The position numbers were made by a program, and so were the translations under genes. This document shows positions 1-8,046 of a stretch of DNA of 64,000 nucleotides, one piece after another (position 1 is the stretch's first letter; each line of letters starts with the position of its first letter). Location: NCBI GenBank assembly GCA_963597355.1, contig CAVBPR010000016.1:26429-90428 (forward strand), read 5' to 3'. This DNA comes from UMGS1766 sp963597355. Lineage in GTDB: Bacteria; Bacillota; Clostridia; Oscillospirales; Oscillospiraceae. Below the pieces are notes generated by a model. The model ran no database searches and was not told where the DNA came from. It saw only the letters and a list, made by a program, of their open reading frames with translations.

Positions 1-1323
1 TATCTGAAGATATTGCAACGAATCAGCACCTATCATTTTGCAGACATCTTCTACCGAGCGACCGTAAGCTGCCAATTGCTCCTGTTGAGGCAATGATGTG
101 CCGAAATAACACGGATGATTAAACGCTGGTGCGGTCGACTTGAAGTGAACTTCTTTCGCTCCTGCGTCGCGCAACAGCTGGACAATCCGCTCGCTGGTCG
201 TTCCGCGTACAATGGAGTCATCCACCAAAATAACCCGTTTTCCTCTTACAACAGGAATATTCGCGTTCAATTTGATGCGAACCGACTTTTCCCGCTCCCA
301 TGCCCGAGATTCAATGAAGGTGCGTTGAATATAACGATTTTTCATCAATCCCAAGCCATATGGAATGTTAGATTCTCTGGCAAAGCCCATAGCGCCCGCA
401 ATTCCGGAATCCGGGACACCGATGACAATATCGCCGTCAACCGTATTTCTTCTGGCCAAGCATCGCCCAGCCTTTTCTCTTACTTTGCTGATTGCAGCAC
501 CATCTACAACCGAATCCTGTCGCGCAAAATAAATCAGTTCGAACATACATAGGGCAGATTTTGCTCGAATACCACTCTCAAAGGATTGAATCTCTCTGCT
601 TCCATATTCCGCAACGACTACTTCTCCAGGGTGCACATCACGAATGAACTTGCCGCCGAGCGCCTCAATTGCACATGACTCCGACGCAAAAACGGTAGCG
701 CCGTTAACCTCTCCAATGCATAACGGACGAAATCCATTGGGATCGCGCGCTGCAATCAAACAATTGCGATCCATCACGACCAGAGAGTAGGCACCAATCA
801 GGTAGTGCATTGCGTTCAGCACTGCGTCGGCCAATGTATTCGTGCGCAAGTGCTCCCGTACAATTACATAGGAAATAACTTCCGCATCATTTGTTCCTTG
901 GAAGATACCGCCGCGATGTTCTGTCTCTGCGCGTAGGTCGGCGCTGTTTACCAGTTTGCCGTTATAACATACAGCAAGCGAACCCGAAGCATGGTGAACG
1001 ACCAACGGCTGAACATTGGATATTCCGGAACGCCGGGGATCAATATTCTGCCGAACATGCCCGATTGCTGCACATGCACCATGGTAGGAATCCAATATTT
1101 TCTTGTTAAACACCTCTGGAACCAGGCCTTTATCTTTATGTGCCATAATTTCATCGTTAAGACACACTGCGATGCCGGCCGAGTCTTGCCCCCGGTGCTG
1201 GAGCGCATACAGTGCCTGATATGTGCTGACGGCAGGATCTGTCATAGCCGGTGATGCAGCAATACCAAAAATTCCGCACTCTTCCTGTATTTTTTCCTCA
1301 AAGTGAGATCCTCTGATACTCAT
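1..1323 (-). CDS. purF: Amidophosphoribosyltransferase, C-terminus cut by window edge
   Basis: First committed enzyme of purine synthesis: it transfers ammonia from glutamine to PRPP, giving phosphoribosylamine. I translated the minus strand from ATG at 1323 and it stays open to base 1, giving 441 codons; the family is about 470, so only the end is missing. After a 15-residue propeptide comes Cys16 in EECGIFG, the N-terminal nucleophile of the class II glutamine amidotransferase domain. Later the phosphoribosyltransferase part shows GVPDSGIAGAMGFA and the PRPP loop VILVDDSIVRGTTS near residue 365. It follows purE by 22 bases and must be cotranscribed with it behind the attenuator leader. Identification is firm. 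Confidence 0.97.
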   Translation of the reverse strand, partial: MSIRGSHFEEKIQEECGIFGIAASPAMTDPAVSTYQALYALQHRGQDSAGIAVCLNDEIMAHKDKGLVPEVFNKKILDSYHGACAAIGHVRQNIDPRRSGISNVQPLVVHHASGSLAVCYNGKLVNSADLRAETEHRGGIFQGTNDAEVISYVIVREHLRTNTLADAVLNAMHYLIGAYSLVVMDRNCLIAARDPNGFRPLCIGEVNGATVFASESCAIEALGGKFIRDVHPGEVVVAEYGSREIQSFESGIRAKSALCMFELIYFARQDSVVDGAAISKVREKAGRCLARRNTVDGDIVIGVPDSGIAGAMGFARESNIPYGLGLMKNRYIQRTFIESRAWEREKSVRIKLNANIPVVRGKRVILVDDSIVRGTTSERIVQLLRDAGAKEVHFKSTAPAFNHPCYFGTSLPQQEQLAAYGRSVEDVCKMIGADSLQYLQI

Positions 1324-1345
1324 GAACTCGCTCCGTTTCTGTGAA

Positions 1346-1846
1346 TTACAATCCAGCAACTTCTTCTTGCAGCTTGCTTTCCTTTTGTGCGATCTGTTGA
1401 CTCATCTCTTCGCGATCCGCCGCCAGTTTTTTTGCGAGATTTTCGTCTGACACCGCCAAAATCTGAGCCGCCAGTACCGCCGCATTCTTTGCTCCATTCA
1501 AAGCAACCGTAGCAACCGGAATTCCGGAGGGCATTTGAACCGTTGCCAAAAGAGCGTCCATGCCGTCCATTGCGCCGCCTTTCATAGGGATGCCTATCAC
1601 CGGCAATGTTGTATTTGCAGCGAAAGCACCGGCTAAATGAGCCGCCATACCTGCAGCACAAATAATGACACCGTATCCGTTTTCACGAGCAGAACGGGCA
1701 AACTCTGCTGCTTCCGCCGGTGTACGATGGGCACTTAGAATGTGCGCCTCAAATGGGATCTCGAACTTGCGCAGCTGAACACAAGCGGCTTTCACCGTAG
1801 GCCAATCGCTGTCTGACCCCATAATCACGGCAACCTTTTTCATCAT
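1346..1846 (-). CDS. purE: N5-carboxyaminoimidazole ribonucleotide mutase (PurE)
   Basis: Converts N5-CAIR to CAIR in purine synthesis; small cytosolic enzyme. The 166-residue protein opens MMKKVAVIMGSDSDWPT and contains LSAHRTP and a glycine-rich AAHLAGAFAANT segment, all family landmarks. A longer frame opens at a GTG (1855), but that GTG lies inside the GGGGGAG ribosome site, so ATG at 1846 (or the next codon, 1843) is the sensible start. It is first gene of purE-purF. The C-terminus after residue 150 is rich in Lys, Gln and Glu and looks like a short helix. Length and motifs match class I PurE, so confidence is high. Confidence 0.97.
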   Translation of the reverse strand: MMKKVAVIMGSDSDWPTVKAACVQLRKFEIPFEAHILSAHRTPAEAAEFARSARENGYGVIICAAGMAAHLAGAFAANTTLPVIGIPMKGGAMDGMDALLATVQMPSGIPVATVALNGAKNAAVLAAQILAVSDENLAKKLAADREEMSQQIAQKESKLQEEVAGL

Positions 1847-2022
1847 AAACAACACTCCCCCGAAAAAATAGAACGCAGGTAATATGACTTACCTGCGCAT
1901 TCCTCGCATTTTTCCTACTTAATTCTGGTTTTGGGCATAATAACAGCGCTCTGACCAGATGCAGAGCGGACTAAAGAACCGGACATAGCACTGAACATTA
2001 CGCGTCACCCACCTCAATGTTT
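1847..2022 (-). promoter_or_regulatory. Structured purE leader ending in a terminator, unidentified class
   Basis: The transcript from the promoter at 2029-2057 would carry a leader of about 175 nt. Within it I see a stem AACATT/AATGTT, a stem GCTCTG/CAGAGC, and a terminator hairpin with a perfect 9-bp stem CGCAGGTAA/TTACCTGCG (1874-1897) followed by TTCTATTTTTT, just before the purE ribosome site. This is attenuator architecture. I looked for the purine-aptamer, ZTP, THF and PRPP/guanidine riboswitch consensus elements by eye and could not match any, so the ligand or protein that controls it is unknown. Confidence 0.6.
1862..1897 (-). terminator. Attenuator terminator before purE
   Basis: Perfect 9-bp stem CGCAGGTAA/TTACCTGCG, 6-base loop and a U-rich tail on the minus strand, lying between promoter and purE start, so it can stop transcription before the operon. 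Confidence 0.75.
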
Positions 2023-2028
2023 GACTCT

Positions 2029-2057
2029 ATTCTATACAAACCAAAGATTTTTTTCAA
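2029..2057 (-). promoter_or_regulatory. Sigma-A promoter of purE-purF
   Basis: Minus-strand TTGAAA (2052-2057), 17-base spacer, TAGAAT (2029-2034). Predicted start of transcription near 2022, upstream of the attenuator leader. Confidence 0.7.
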
Positions 2058-2144
2058 GTTGATTTTATATCTGCTCTTCTTTTTTGTATGCTTAACCAAG
2101 GAAATCAAACATCCGTGCATTTCATTATGAAAATCTGCCAGCAA

Positions 2145-3254
2145 TTATCTTAGGAGGCCACTTTCCAATAGAATGCTGTGTAAACACTCTCCACGAATCG
2201 ACCAATCCGCCTGGTGCGCATATTCTCGGCGAAGCTCCGGTTTATCCTGATCTCCTTCACTGCTGGCACAAAGACAGGCATACTCGAAATCCACCTCGTT
2301 CAATGCTCCATATACGACATCGGAAAATTCCTGATTATGCCGAAGCGGATACATTGACGCAATCGGCTTTCCGGAAGCAAGATAGTAATACATACGCTCC
2401 GAAATAACGTCTTCATTCGTAATATCATTGTGCAGAAGATCGAAGCAGGCATCACTGGCTGCGAGACATTCCGGATAATCACTTTGCTGACGGTAGCCGA
2501 TACAGTGGACATTTTTGCACTGAGACAGCTGTTTATAGAGTGGATTACCAGCTTGTATCCGTCCAACTATAACAAATGTCCAATCCGGATGCTGCTGCGC
2601 TACAAAGAGAAGCGGATTTAACTGAACACTCTTTGTAATGTCGCCCAGATAAGTAAAAATCGGTCGTGAAAAGGCAGAAACAACCGCGTCACCAAGGCAA
2701 TTACGTGCCGCTAAATCAAAATCCACGCCATTTTCAAGCAAAAAGATACTCTCATTACACGGTGCTACATGATCAAATAAATTGGGAGAAGCCGCCAATA
2801 CTAGATCCGCTCTATATGCCAAATCACTTTCCAAACTAACAGGATAACGATCCCAGGAACGATAGCAGTCGTAAATCAACTCCTGATGGGGAATGTATTC
2901 CAGCAGCGTCGAGGCTAATGGTGTATCCGCCCAGATGATAGCGTGCTCAAATCGATTTTTTCTCATCTGTTGACTGATTTGTTGTGCTGCTCTGCGCATG
3001 CTCCCACGCATCATAGAATTATTCACCCGATCCTTGCTGTAATAGATCGGTGAAAGGCGGCATACCGTTATATTGGATGCCACGGAACGTACATATTCAG
3101 TTGTTCGGTGTTTTACGCAATAGAAAAAACGTTTATTTACTGCCAGTTCGAAAAACAGCACATCAACCTCTGCGCCTAACAAGGTCATCAAACGCTGCGT
3201 GCGCTCTGGATTCTGGCTCCATCTACTCTCAGACAAACAGACTATTTGCTTCAT
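2145..3254 (-). CDS. Glycosyltransferase, GT-B fold (TuaH-like)
   Basis: Probable sugar transferase for surface polysaccharide, 369 residues. The N-terminal half lacks clear motifs; the C-terminal half has a Rossmann-like nucleotide-sugar segment (IFTYLGDITKS, then WTFVIVGRI near residue 230) and an acidic-rich stretch with ISERMYYYLASGKPIAS, the typical GT4-type 'E...K..EYLA.GKPVV' region. No signal peptide or membrane segment. The start was moved to ATG 3254, which has AAAGGAAA at correct spacing; the upstream TTG does not. It is a single gene diverging from the PAP2 phosphatase, and the two may both act on cell-wall lipid-linked sugars (inference). Acceptor and sugar are unknown. Confidence 0.72.
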   Translation of the reverse strand: MKQIVCLSESRWSQNPERTQRLMTLLGAEVDVLFFELAVNKRFFYCVKHRTTEYVRSVASNITVCRLSPIYYSKDRVNNSMMRGSMRRAAQQISQQMRKNRFEHAIIWADTPLASTLLEYIPHQELIYDCYRSWDRYPVSLESDLAYRADLVLAASPNLFDHVAPCNESIFLLENGVDFDLAARNCLGDAVVSAFSRPIFTYLGDITKSVQLNPLLFVAQQHPDWTFVIVGRIQAGNPLYKQLSQCKNVHCIGYRQQSDYPECLAASDACFDLLHNDITNEDVISERMYYYLASGKPIASMYPLRHNQEFSDVVYGALNEVDFEYACLCASSEGDQDKPELRREYAHQADWSIRGECLHSILLESGLLR

Positions 3255-3265
3255 AAGCAATTTCC

Positions 3266-3294
3266 TTTACAGATATAATACCGCCCATTATAAT
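3266..3294 (+). promoter_or_regulatory. Promoter for the PAP2 phosphatase
   Basis: TTTACA (3266-3271), 17-base spacer, TATAAT (3289-3294). The 69-base divergent gap holds two further TATAAT boxes (3274-3279 and 3301-3306), so more than one start is possible. Confidence 0.6.
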
Positions 3295-3323
3295 AGCAGA
3301 TATAATTGGAGGTATCGTGTAAT

Positions 3324-3866
3324 ATGATTTCTTTGCTACAACAGCTGGACGGCACCATTTTGCTTGCACTTCAGGCCATGCGGATGAACTGGCTAACCCC
3401 GATCATGGTTTTTGCCAGCACAATTGGCAATGCAGGCCTCATCTGGATTCTTCTCGGCCTTACCCTAAGTATAATCCCAAAGACGCGCAAGTTAGGCTTT
3501 CTCGCCCTGGCCTCGCTTTTATGTTGCTTCCTGGTAAACAATGTTCTATTAAAAAATCTGGTGGCACGACCTCGTCCCTATACGCAATTGCCAGATCTGT
3601 CTTTGCTCGTTCCCTATCCAAAAGATTATTCTTTTCCGTCCGGCCACACCTGTTCCTCTTTTGCCGTTTCCGGCAGCCTATGGCACAGTGGCAAGACATG
3701 GAACAAGCTTCGTATCCCAGCTCTTATTCTGGCGATTCTGATCTCCTTTTCCAGATTGTACGTAGGCGCCCACTACCCAAGCGACGTTATTGTCGGTGCG
3801 GCAATCGGTCTCATTGGCAGTGCTATCGTTACAAAGTGGGGAACAAAGATGCTAGCTAAACGTTAA
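3324..3866 (+). CDS. PAP2-family membrane phosphatase (undecaprenyl-PP phosphatase type)
   Basis: Integral membrane lipid phosphatase of 180 residues. The three PAP2 signature blocks are present in order: KNLVARPRPY, then SFPSGH, then SRLYVGAHYPSDV, supplying the Arg, His and Asp of the active site. Around five or six hydrophobic segments match the BcrC/type-2 lipid phosphatase size. ATG 3324 follows GGAGG (3308-3312) by 11 bases; the earlier TTG overlaps that ribosome site. It ends 3 bases before the convergent rlmA. The likely role is recycling undecaprenyl pyrophosphate or dephosphorylating another isoprenoid lipid; the sequence alone does not fix the substrate. Confidence 0.88.
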   Translation: MISLLQQLDGTILLALQAMRMNWLTPIMVFASTIGNAGLIWILLGLTLSIIPKTRKLGFLALASLLCCFLVNNVLLKNLVARPRPYTQLPDLSLLVPYPKDYSFPSGHTCSSFAVSGSLWHSGKTWNKLRIPALILAILISFSRLYVGAHYPSDVIVGAAIGLIGSAIVTKWGTKMLAKR

Positions 3867-3869
3867 CTC

Positions 3870-4691
3870 CTAGTCTCTCTGAAACAGATGCAAGTCAAAT
3901 GCAATCTGAACCTTCAGCTCTTGTAACTCCTGCAGGCGTTGAACACCATCATGAGAAGTCTTCCATGCGTAAGGTGTCATGTCAAACAAGTCCTGTATTG
4001 ATTGCGCATCCGGAAGATCAATTTGTTTCTCCACTCGGGTTACACGAACATAATGAAATCCCTGATAGGATATACGTTGCTCTTTGTTTTCATAGGGCTG
4101 ATCGTAAACCGCTTCTTTTAGCTCCCACAAATGCTTTGGCGCCGGAACTACATACAAAAAATACCCGCCCGGTTTTAATACGCGCCGAAATTCGTCCTGG
4201 GCTAATGGCGAAAAACAATTTAGAAGGAAGTCAACACTTTTATCTGGAATAGGCAGATGATAAGCAGAAGCCACAGCAAAGGGAATCTCTTTATCTCTTT
4301 TTGCTGCCCAACGCAATGAAAATTTGGAAATATCAATTCCTGCAACACTTGCATGGTCGCCTCGCTTGCGAAGTGCTTCCATTACTCCGGCCGTATAATA
4401 CCCTTCTCCGCACCCGGAATCAAAAAAGAAACCTTTCTCTGGAAGATAGTCCGTAACACACGATGCAATTGCATCGCGAAGCGCACAATACCATCCTCCA
4501 TTTAAAAAACGATTGCGTGCTGCTGCCATATTTTTATCATCGCCGGGCAGCAGGGAGTTCTTCTGATTTGCAGGAAGCAAATGAACATAACCCGCAGATG
4601 CTATATCAAAGCTATGCCCATTGGAACAGAAATAGCGTTTTTCATCTTGGATCAATGTTTTATGGCAAACTGGACACAAGAAAATGCTCAT
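3870..4691 (-). CDS. rlmA: 23S rRNA (guanine-N1) methyltransferase, RlmA type
   Basis: SAM-dependent methylation of a G in hairpin 35 of 23S rRNA (G745 or G748 by family knowledge; TlrB/RrmA relatives affect macrolide response). The 273-residue protein starts with a zinc ribbon, CPVC (Cys6, Cys9) and YFCSNGHSFDIA (Cys22, His26), exactly the RlmA arrangement. Motif I is FDSGCGEGYYT, and FSPLAQDEFRRVLKPGGYF covers motifs IV-V. The ATG at 4691 follows AGGAGG at 8 bases, whereas the longer frame has no such site. It is convergent with the PAP2 gene. Which guanine is modified cannot be told from the sequence. Confidence 0.88.
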   Translation of the reverse strand: MSIFLCPVCHKTLIQDEKRYFCSNGHSFDIASAGYVHLLPANQKNSLLPGDDKNMAAARNRFLNGGWYCALRDAIASCVTDYLPEKGFFFDSGCGEGYYTAGVMEALRKRGDHASVAGIDISKFSLRWAAKRDKEIPFAVASAYHLPIPDKSVDFLLNCFSPLAQDEFRRVLKPGGYFLYVVPAPKHLWELKEAVYDQPYENKEQRISYQGFHYVRVTRVEKQIDLPDAQSIQDLFDMTPYAWKTSHDGVQRLQELQELKVQIAFDLHLFQRD

Positions 4692-4807
4692 ATTTTTTCC
4701 TCCTGATGAATACATCAGCATTTTATCATAAAACTGTTGATTTGAAAATAACGCAGCTGCAATATTGCTGGATTTATCACATGCTTCAAATTTTGGATTT
4801 ACAACTG

Positions 4808-4836
4808 TTGATTTCCACTTTCTGCTTTGCTATGAT
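4808..4836 (+). promoter_or_regulatory. Promoter for the cysteine desulfurase operon
   Basis: TTGATT (4808-4813), 17-base spacer, TATGAT (4831-4836), about 65 bases before the gene start. Confidence 0.65.
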
Positions 4837-4902
4837 ACAATACTGTAAATCAAACGATTTAACTAGGTTAATATCCATATTAGTGGCGGTGAAACATACG
4901 AT

Positions 4903-6015
4903 ATGATCTATCTGGACTACGCAGCAAATCATCCCGTGGAAGAGAAAGTTCTGGAATGTTTTTGTCAAACAGAACTTCACTTTCCGGGAAATCCAAACTC
5001 TTCTCATCCGGCAGGACGTGCAGCAAACGAGGAACAGGCGCGGATTACTGCCTCGGTGGCAGAACTGCTCGGTGCAGAGCCAGAAGAAGTCATATTTACT
5101 TCCGGTGCAACAGAAGCAAACAATTTAGCCATCAAAGGAATCTGCCATTCCACCCGGCATCTCGGCCGGCATATCATCTCGACACCGTTGGAGCACTCCT
5201 CCGTTAGCGGCACACTCACCTATCTGCAGGAAAAGGGCTATGAAATCGATCTGTTGCCCATTCAACGAGATGGAACCGTTGACCTGCAGGAATTAGATGC
5301 ACTGCTTCGCCAGGACACCATTCTTGTTGCCATCACTGCGGTAGACAGTGAATTAGGTGTAATACAACCAATTGCCGCCGTCAAACAAGCGCTGAAAAAT
5401 TACCCTAATTGTCATCTCCATGTAGATGCCACACAGGCAATCGGTCGCATTCCTTTTTCATTTTCCGGCATTGACACTATGTCGCTGGCCGCACACAAAT
5501 TCGGCGGTCTGAATGGCAGTGGAATCCTGCTGAAGCGAAAAGGGATTGCACTTGAACCGCAAATGCATGGCGGAACAAGCACCACACTTTATCGCAGCGG
5601 AACGCCAACGCTTGCACTCAACGCTTCAACCGAACTGGCCTTGCGTATGTCACTGCATGCCCGGCAGAAGCATTGGGATTATGTGCAACACTTAAATTCT
5701 ATTCTTCGAGAAGAATTCGCACTTCGCAAGGGCATTCAGATTAACAGCCCCGCAAATTCCGTGCCCTATATTCTGAATCTAAGTGTAGAAAGCATTCGAG
5801 GAACAGAGATTCAACAAAGGTTGGGTAATTTGGGTGTCTGTGTTTCCGTTAAATCAGCCTGTTCCGTAGAGAACACTCCCTCACGAGCAGTATTTGCTGT
5901 CACGCGAAGCCGCAAGGCAGCGCTCTCTTCCTGGCGCATCAGTCTGAGTTGGCACACAAAGGAAGACGAAATAAGAACATTTTTGCAACTGCTGGATCAA
6001 TGTCTCCTGCAGTAA
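4903..6015 (+). CDS. Cysteine desulfurase, NifS/IscS-like
   Basis: PLP enzyme (370 residues) that takes sulfur from cysteine and holds it as a persulfide. MIYLDYAANHP is the family N-terminus; FTSGATEANN binds PLP phosphate; HVDATQAIG carries the PLP-ring Asp; AAHKFGG carries the Schiff-base Lys199; the SACS loop near residue 315 carries the catalytic Cys. The loop reads VKSACS rather than the common SGSACSS, a small deviation. Spacing to the next gene is 20 bases, and that gene is a TtcA-like thiolase, so the sulfur is probably destined for tRNA thio-modification (inference from context). Not clearly IscS or NifS, so no symbol is given. Confidence 0.93.
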   Translation: MIYLDYAANHPVEEKVLECFCQTELHFPGNPNSSHPAGRAANEEQARITASVAELLGAEPEEVIFTSGATEANNLAIKGICHSTRHLGRHIISTPLEHSSVSGTLTYLQEKGYEIDLLPIQRDGTVDLQELDALLRQDTILVAITAVDSELGVIQPIAAVKQALKNYPNCHLHVDATQAIGRIPFSFSGIDTMSLAAHKFGGLNGSGILLKRKGIALEPQMHGGTSTTLYRSGTPTLALNASTELALRMSLHARQKHWDYVQHLNSILREEFALRKGIQINSPANSVPYILNLSVESIRGTEIQQRLGNLGVCVSVKSACSVENTPSRAVFAVTRSRKAALSSWRISLSWHTKEDEIRTFLQLLDQCLLQ

Positions 6016-6035
6016 AGCTGAATAGGATGAAAAAA

Positions 6036-6872
6036 ATGAGTCGTATATTAACTCCCTGTCAAAAAATCGAGCAAAGTTTACTAAAGAAATATCGTAAACC
6101 CATTTGGAATCAATTTACCTATGCAATCAAACACTACGAACTTATTCAACCGGGTGATAAAATTGCTGTCTGTATTTCCGGTGGCAAGGACTCCATGCTG
6201 ATGGCCAAGCTGATGCAAATGCTTCAGCGCCATAGCGCGTATCCCTTTGAATTAGTCTTTTTAGTGATGGATCCGGGTTATAATGAGATAAATCGACATA
6301 AAATCGAAGCAAATGCACACCTGCTGGAAATTCCAATTACCGTGTTCGAAACAAATATTTTTGAAATTGCAAATGCCAGCGATAAGTCTCCCTGCTATCT
6401 ATGTGCCCGCATGCGAAGAGGTCATCTATATAGCAAGGCAAAAGAGCTCGGCTGCAACAAAATTGCTTTGGGTCACCATTTTAGCGATGTAATTGAAACA
6501 ACTGTGATGGGTATGTTTTATGGCTCGCAGATTCAGGCTATGATGCCAAAACTGCACAGCACAAATTTTGAAGGCATGGAGCTGATTCGACCGCTCTACT
6601 GCGTACATGAAGATGATATTCTGGCATGGAAACGATATAATGAGCTTGAGTTTATACAGTGCGCCTGCCGTTTTACAGAAAACTGCACCATGTGTGATAA
6701 TGGCGGCGGCGGATCAAAACGCCAGGAAATCAAACTTCTGATTCGCCGCTTAAAGCGGGACAACCCTAACATTGAAAAAAGCATTTTTAACAGCATCCAC
6801 TCGGTCTGTCTGGACACAATGCCGGGCTATAAAACCCATGGAATAGAGCATAATTTTTTAGAGAATTATTGA
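6036..6872 (+). CDS. TtcA-type tRNA 2-thiolation ATPase
   Basis: PP-loop ATPase (278 residues) of the TtcA family, which adenylates a tRNA base and inserts sulfur. IAVCISGGKDSMLMA is the PP-loop; CYLCARMRRG is the CxxC that with a later Cys holds the Fe-S cluster of TtcA, and CACRFTENCTMC adds further Cys. LGHHFSDVIET matches the conserved GHHxDD-like motif. ATG 6036 was preferred because AGGA lies 8 bases upstream; the open frame extends far into the desulfurase gene and cannot be real there. It is cotranscribed with the desulfurase and followed by a strong terminator. Target nucleotide is presumed C32 but not proven. Confidence 0.85.
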   Translation: MSRILTPCQKIEQSLLKKYRKPIWNQFTYAIKHYELIQPGDKIAVCISGGKDSMLMAKLMQMLQRHSAYPFELVFLVMDPGYNEINRHKIEANAHLLEIPITVFETNIFEIANASDKSPCYLCARMRRGHLYSKAKELGCNKIALGHHFSDVIETTVMGMFYGSQIQAMMPKLHSTNFEGMELIRPLYCVHEDDILAWKRYNELEFIQCACRFTENCTMCDNGGGGSKRQEIKLLIRRLKRDNPNIEKSIFNSIHSVCLDTMPGYKTHGIEHNFLENY

Positions 6873-6876
6873 ACAC

Positions 6877-6913
6877 AAAAAGCCTGCTTACATTTACTTG
6901 TAACAGGCTTTTT
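6877..6913 (+). terminator. Terminator of the desulfurase-thiolase operon
   Basis: AAAAAGCCTG (6877-6886) pairs with CAGGCTTTTT (6904-6913), five bases after the stop codon. Confidence 0.85.
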
Positions 6914-6965
6914 GTTCTATATTATTTTAAGATTCAGCATAATTCAAATTTTATGTTGATTGCTC

Positions 6966-6994
6966 TTGTAATTTTGCCCAAAGTTTGGTATTCT
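6966..6994 (+). promoter_or_regulatory. Promoter for the SepF-like gene
   Basis: TTGTAA (6966-6971), 17-base spacer, TATTCT (6989-6994). Confidence 0.6.
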
Positions 6995-7046
6995 ATATGT
7001 ACTGATAATTTCCAGGCATTCAATATATCAGGCGGTGAATAGTACT

Positions 7047-7370
7047 ATGGGTAGATATGCATATGCCGATTACGGCTACGATAACCAAAGCTACAAAAGC
7101 GAACCATCCGCATTCAGTGGATTTTCTCATCAAGGTCAGCAACGGCTTTCCATTAAGTCCGATGTTAAGGTAGAAGATGTTCTCTCGATCGCTGAATTGA
7201 TTGTTGATAATCAAATGGTCATTCTTGATTTGAGCAAGTCGGAAGATCCGTTGCACATCATCGATACGTTAGCTGGCGTTGCCTATGGCAACAACAGTTC
7301 TGTAACAAACATTGCAAAAAGCCTTTATCTCATTGCCCCCAGTGCAGTTAATGTCATGGTTCAGGATTAA
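7047..7370 (+). CDS. SepF-like cell-division protein
   Basis: Small soluble protein (107 residues) whose C-terminal 75 residues follow the SepF (DUF552) pattern: a lead-in helix ELIVDNQ, strand MVILDLS, a helix with IIDTLAGVAYG, a basic or polar turn with the ITKI-like VTNIAKSLYLIAP, and a final strand. SepF binds FtsZ at the septum. The N-terminal 35 residues are Tyr/Ser/Gly-rich and lack an obvious membrane-binding amphipathic helix. It stands alone rather than in a ylm cluster, so it may be a paralogue. ATG 7047 is preceded by AGGCGGTGA at good spacing; an upstream GTG overlaps that site. Confidence 0.75.
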   Translation: MGRYAYADYGYDNQSYKSEPSAFSGFSHQGQQRLSIKSDVKVEDVLSIAELIVDNQMVILDLSKSEDPLHIIDTLAGVAYGNNSSVTNIAKSLYLIAPSAVNVMVQD

Positions 7371-7400
7371 GCATACAACAATTAAAAAAGTGATACAAAA

Positions 7401-7436
7401 ATGGCTGGTTATCTACAATCATAGATAACCAGCCAT
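7401..7436. terminator. Bidirectional terminator between SepF-like and YccF genes
   Basis: Perfect 15-bp stem, 7401-7415 with 7422-7436, 6-base loop. The better U-tract is on the minus side, but it lies between convergent genes and can serve both. Confidence 0.85.
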
Positions 7437-7456
7437 CTTATTTATGAACTCTTATC

Positions 7457-7819
7457 TCACGAAATTACCTGGGCACCAAAAGGCATAAATGAAAGCCGCG
7501 CCATTTTGAAGCACTGCCTTCCAATCGGGATCCCCACAATGGTAATACACCAGAACAAACCGAGAATTATATATCCAATTGCCATTTCCCAGCCAAAGAA
7601 AAGAATCCAGATCAGGTTGGCCAAAAAGGAAAAACAGCCTCCGCCATATACAATTTGTTTTCCAAACGGAGAAAATGCCAAACTCGCAAATTTAAAGCAC
7701 TGCTTCCCTACCGGAATCCCGATGATCGTGATGCACCATAGGCATCCGGCAAAAATCCATGCCAAACCGCCCATCAAACCGCCAAAGAAAAACCACAAAA
7801 CATTACCCAGCGTTTTCAT
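7457..7819 (-). CDS. YccF-domain membrane protein
   Basis: 120-residue membrane protein of the YccF (DUF307) family, function unknown. It is an internal duplication: WCITIIGIPVGKQCFK then SLAFSPFG in the first half, WCITIVGIPIGRQCFK then RLSFMPFG in the second, each preceded by a hydrophobic helix. Four membrane segments are likely. ATG 7819 follows AGGAGGTG at about 8 bases; the longer frame starts at a GTG inside that ribosome site. Monocistronic, ended by the shared hairpin at 7401-7436. Confidence 0.88.
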   Translation of the reverse strand: MKTLGNVLWFFFGGLMGGLAWIFAGCLWCITIIGIPVGKQCFKFASLAFSPFGKQIVYGGGCFSFLANLIWILFFGWEMAIGYIILGLFWCITIVGIPIGRQCFKMARLSFMPFGAQVIS

Positions 7820-8046
7820 CCGTATCACCTCCTACAATATAATATCATTTTAGCACATACTGTATAATATACAACCTTTTTATGTGCGAAGTATAAGTAA
7901 TAAAACAATCAAAATAGTAGCAAATGTTTCAAGATACTGTTATAATACTTCCGCATTCTATCTGCAAAGGCGTAGTTCTATATTGCCTATTTACCTATCT
8001 GTCTGCGCGTCAAAACGCTCATCTCGAACAAAGGAGACAATTCTCC

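Noticed and set aside
1847..2022. Standard purine, ZTP, THF or PRPP riboswitch upstream of purE
   Set aside because: Conserved aptamer blocks not found by eye; a covariance search would decide.
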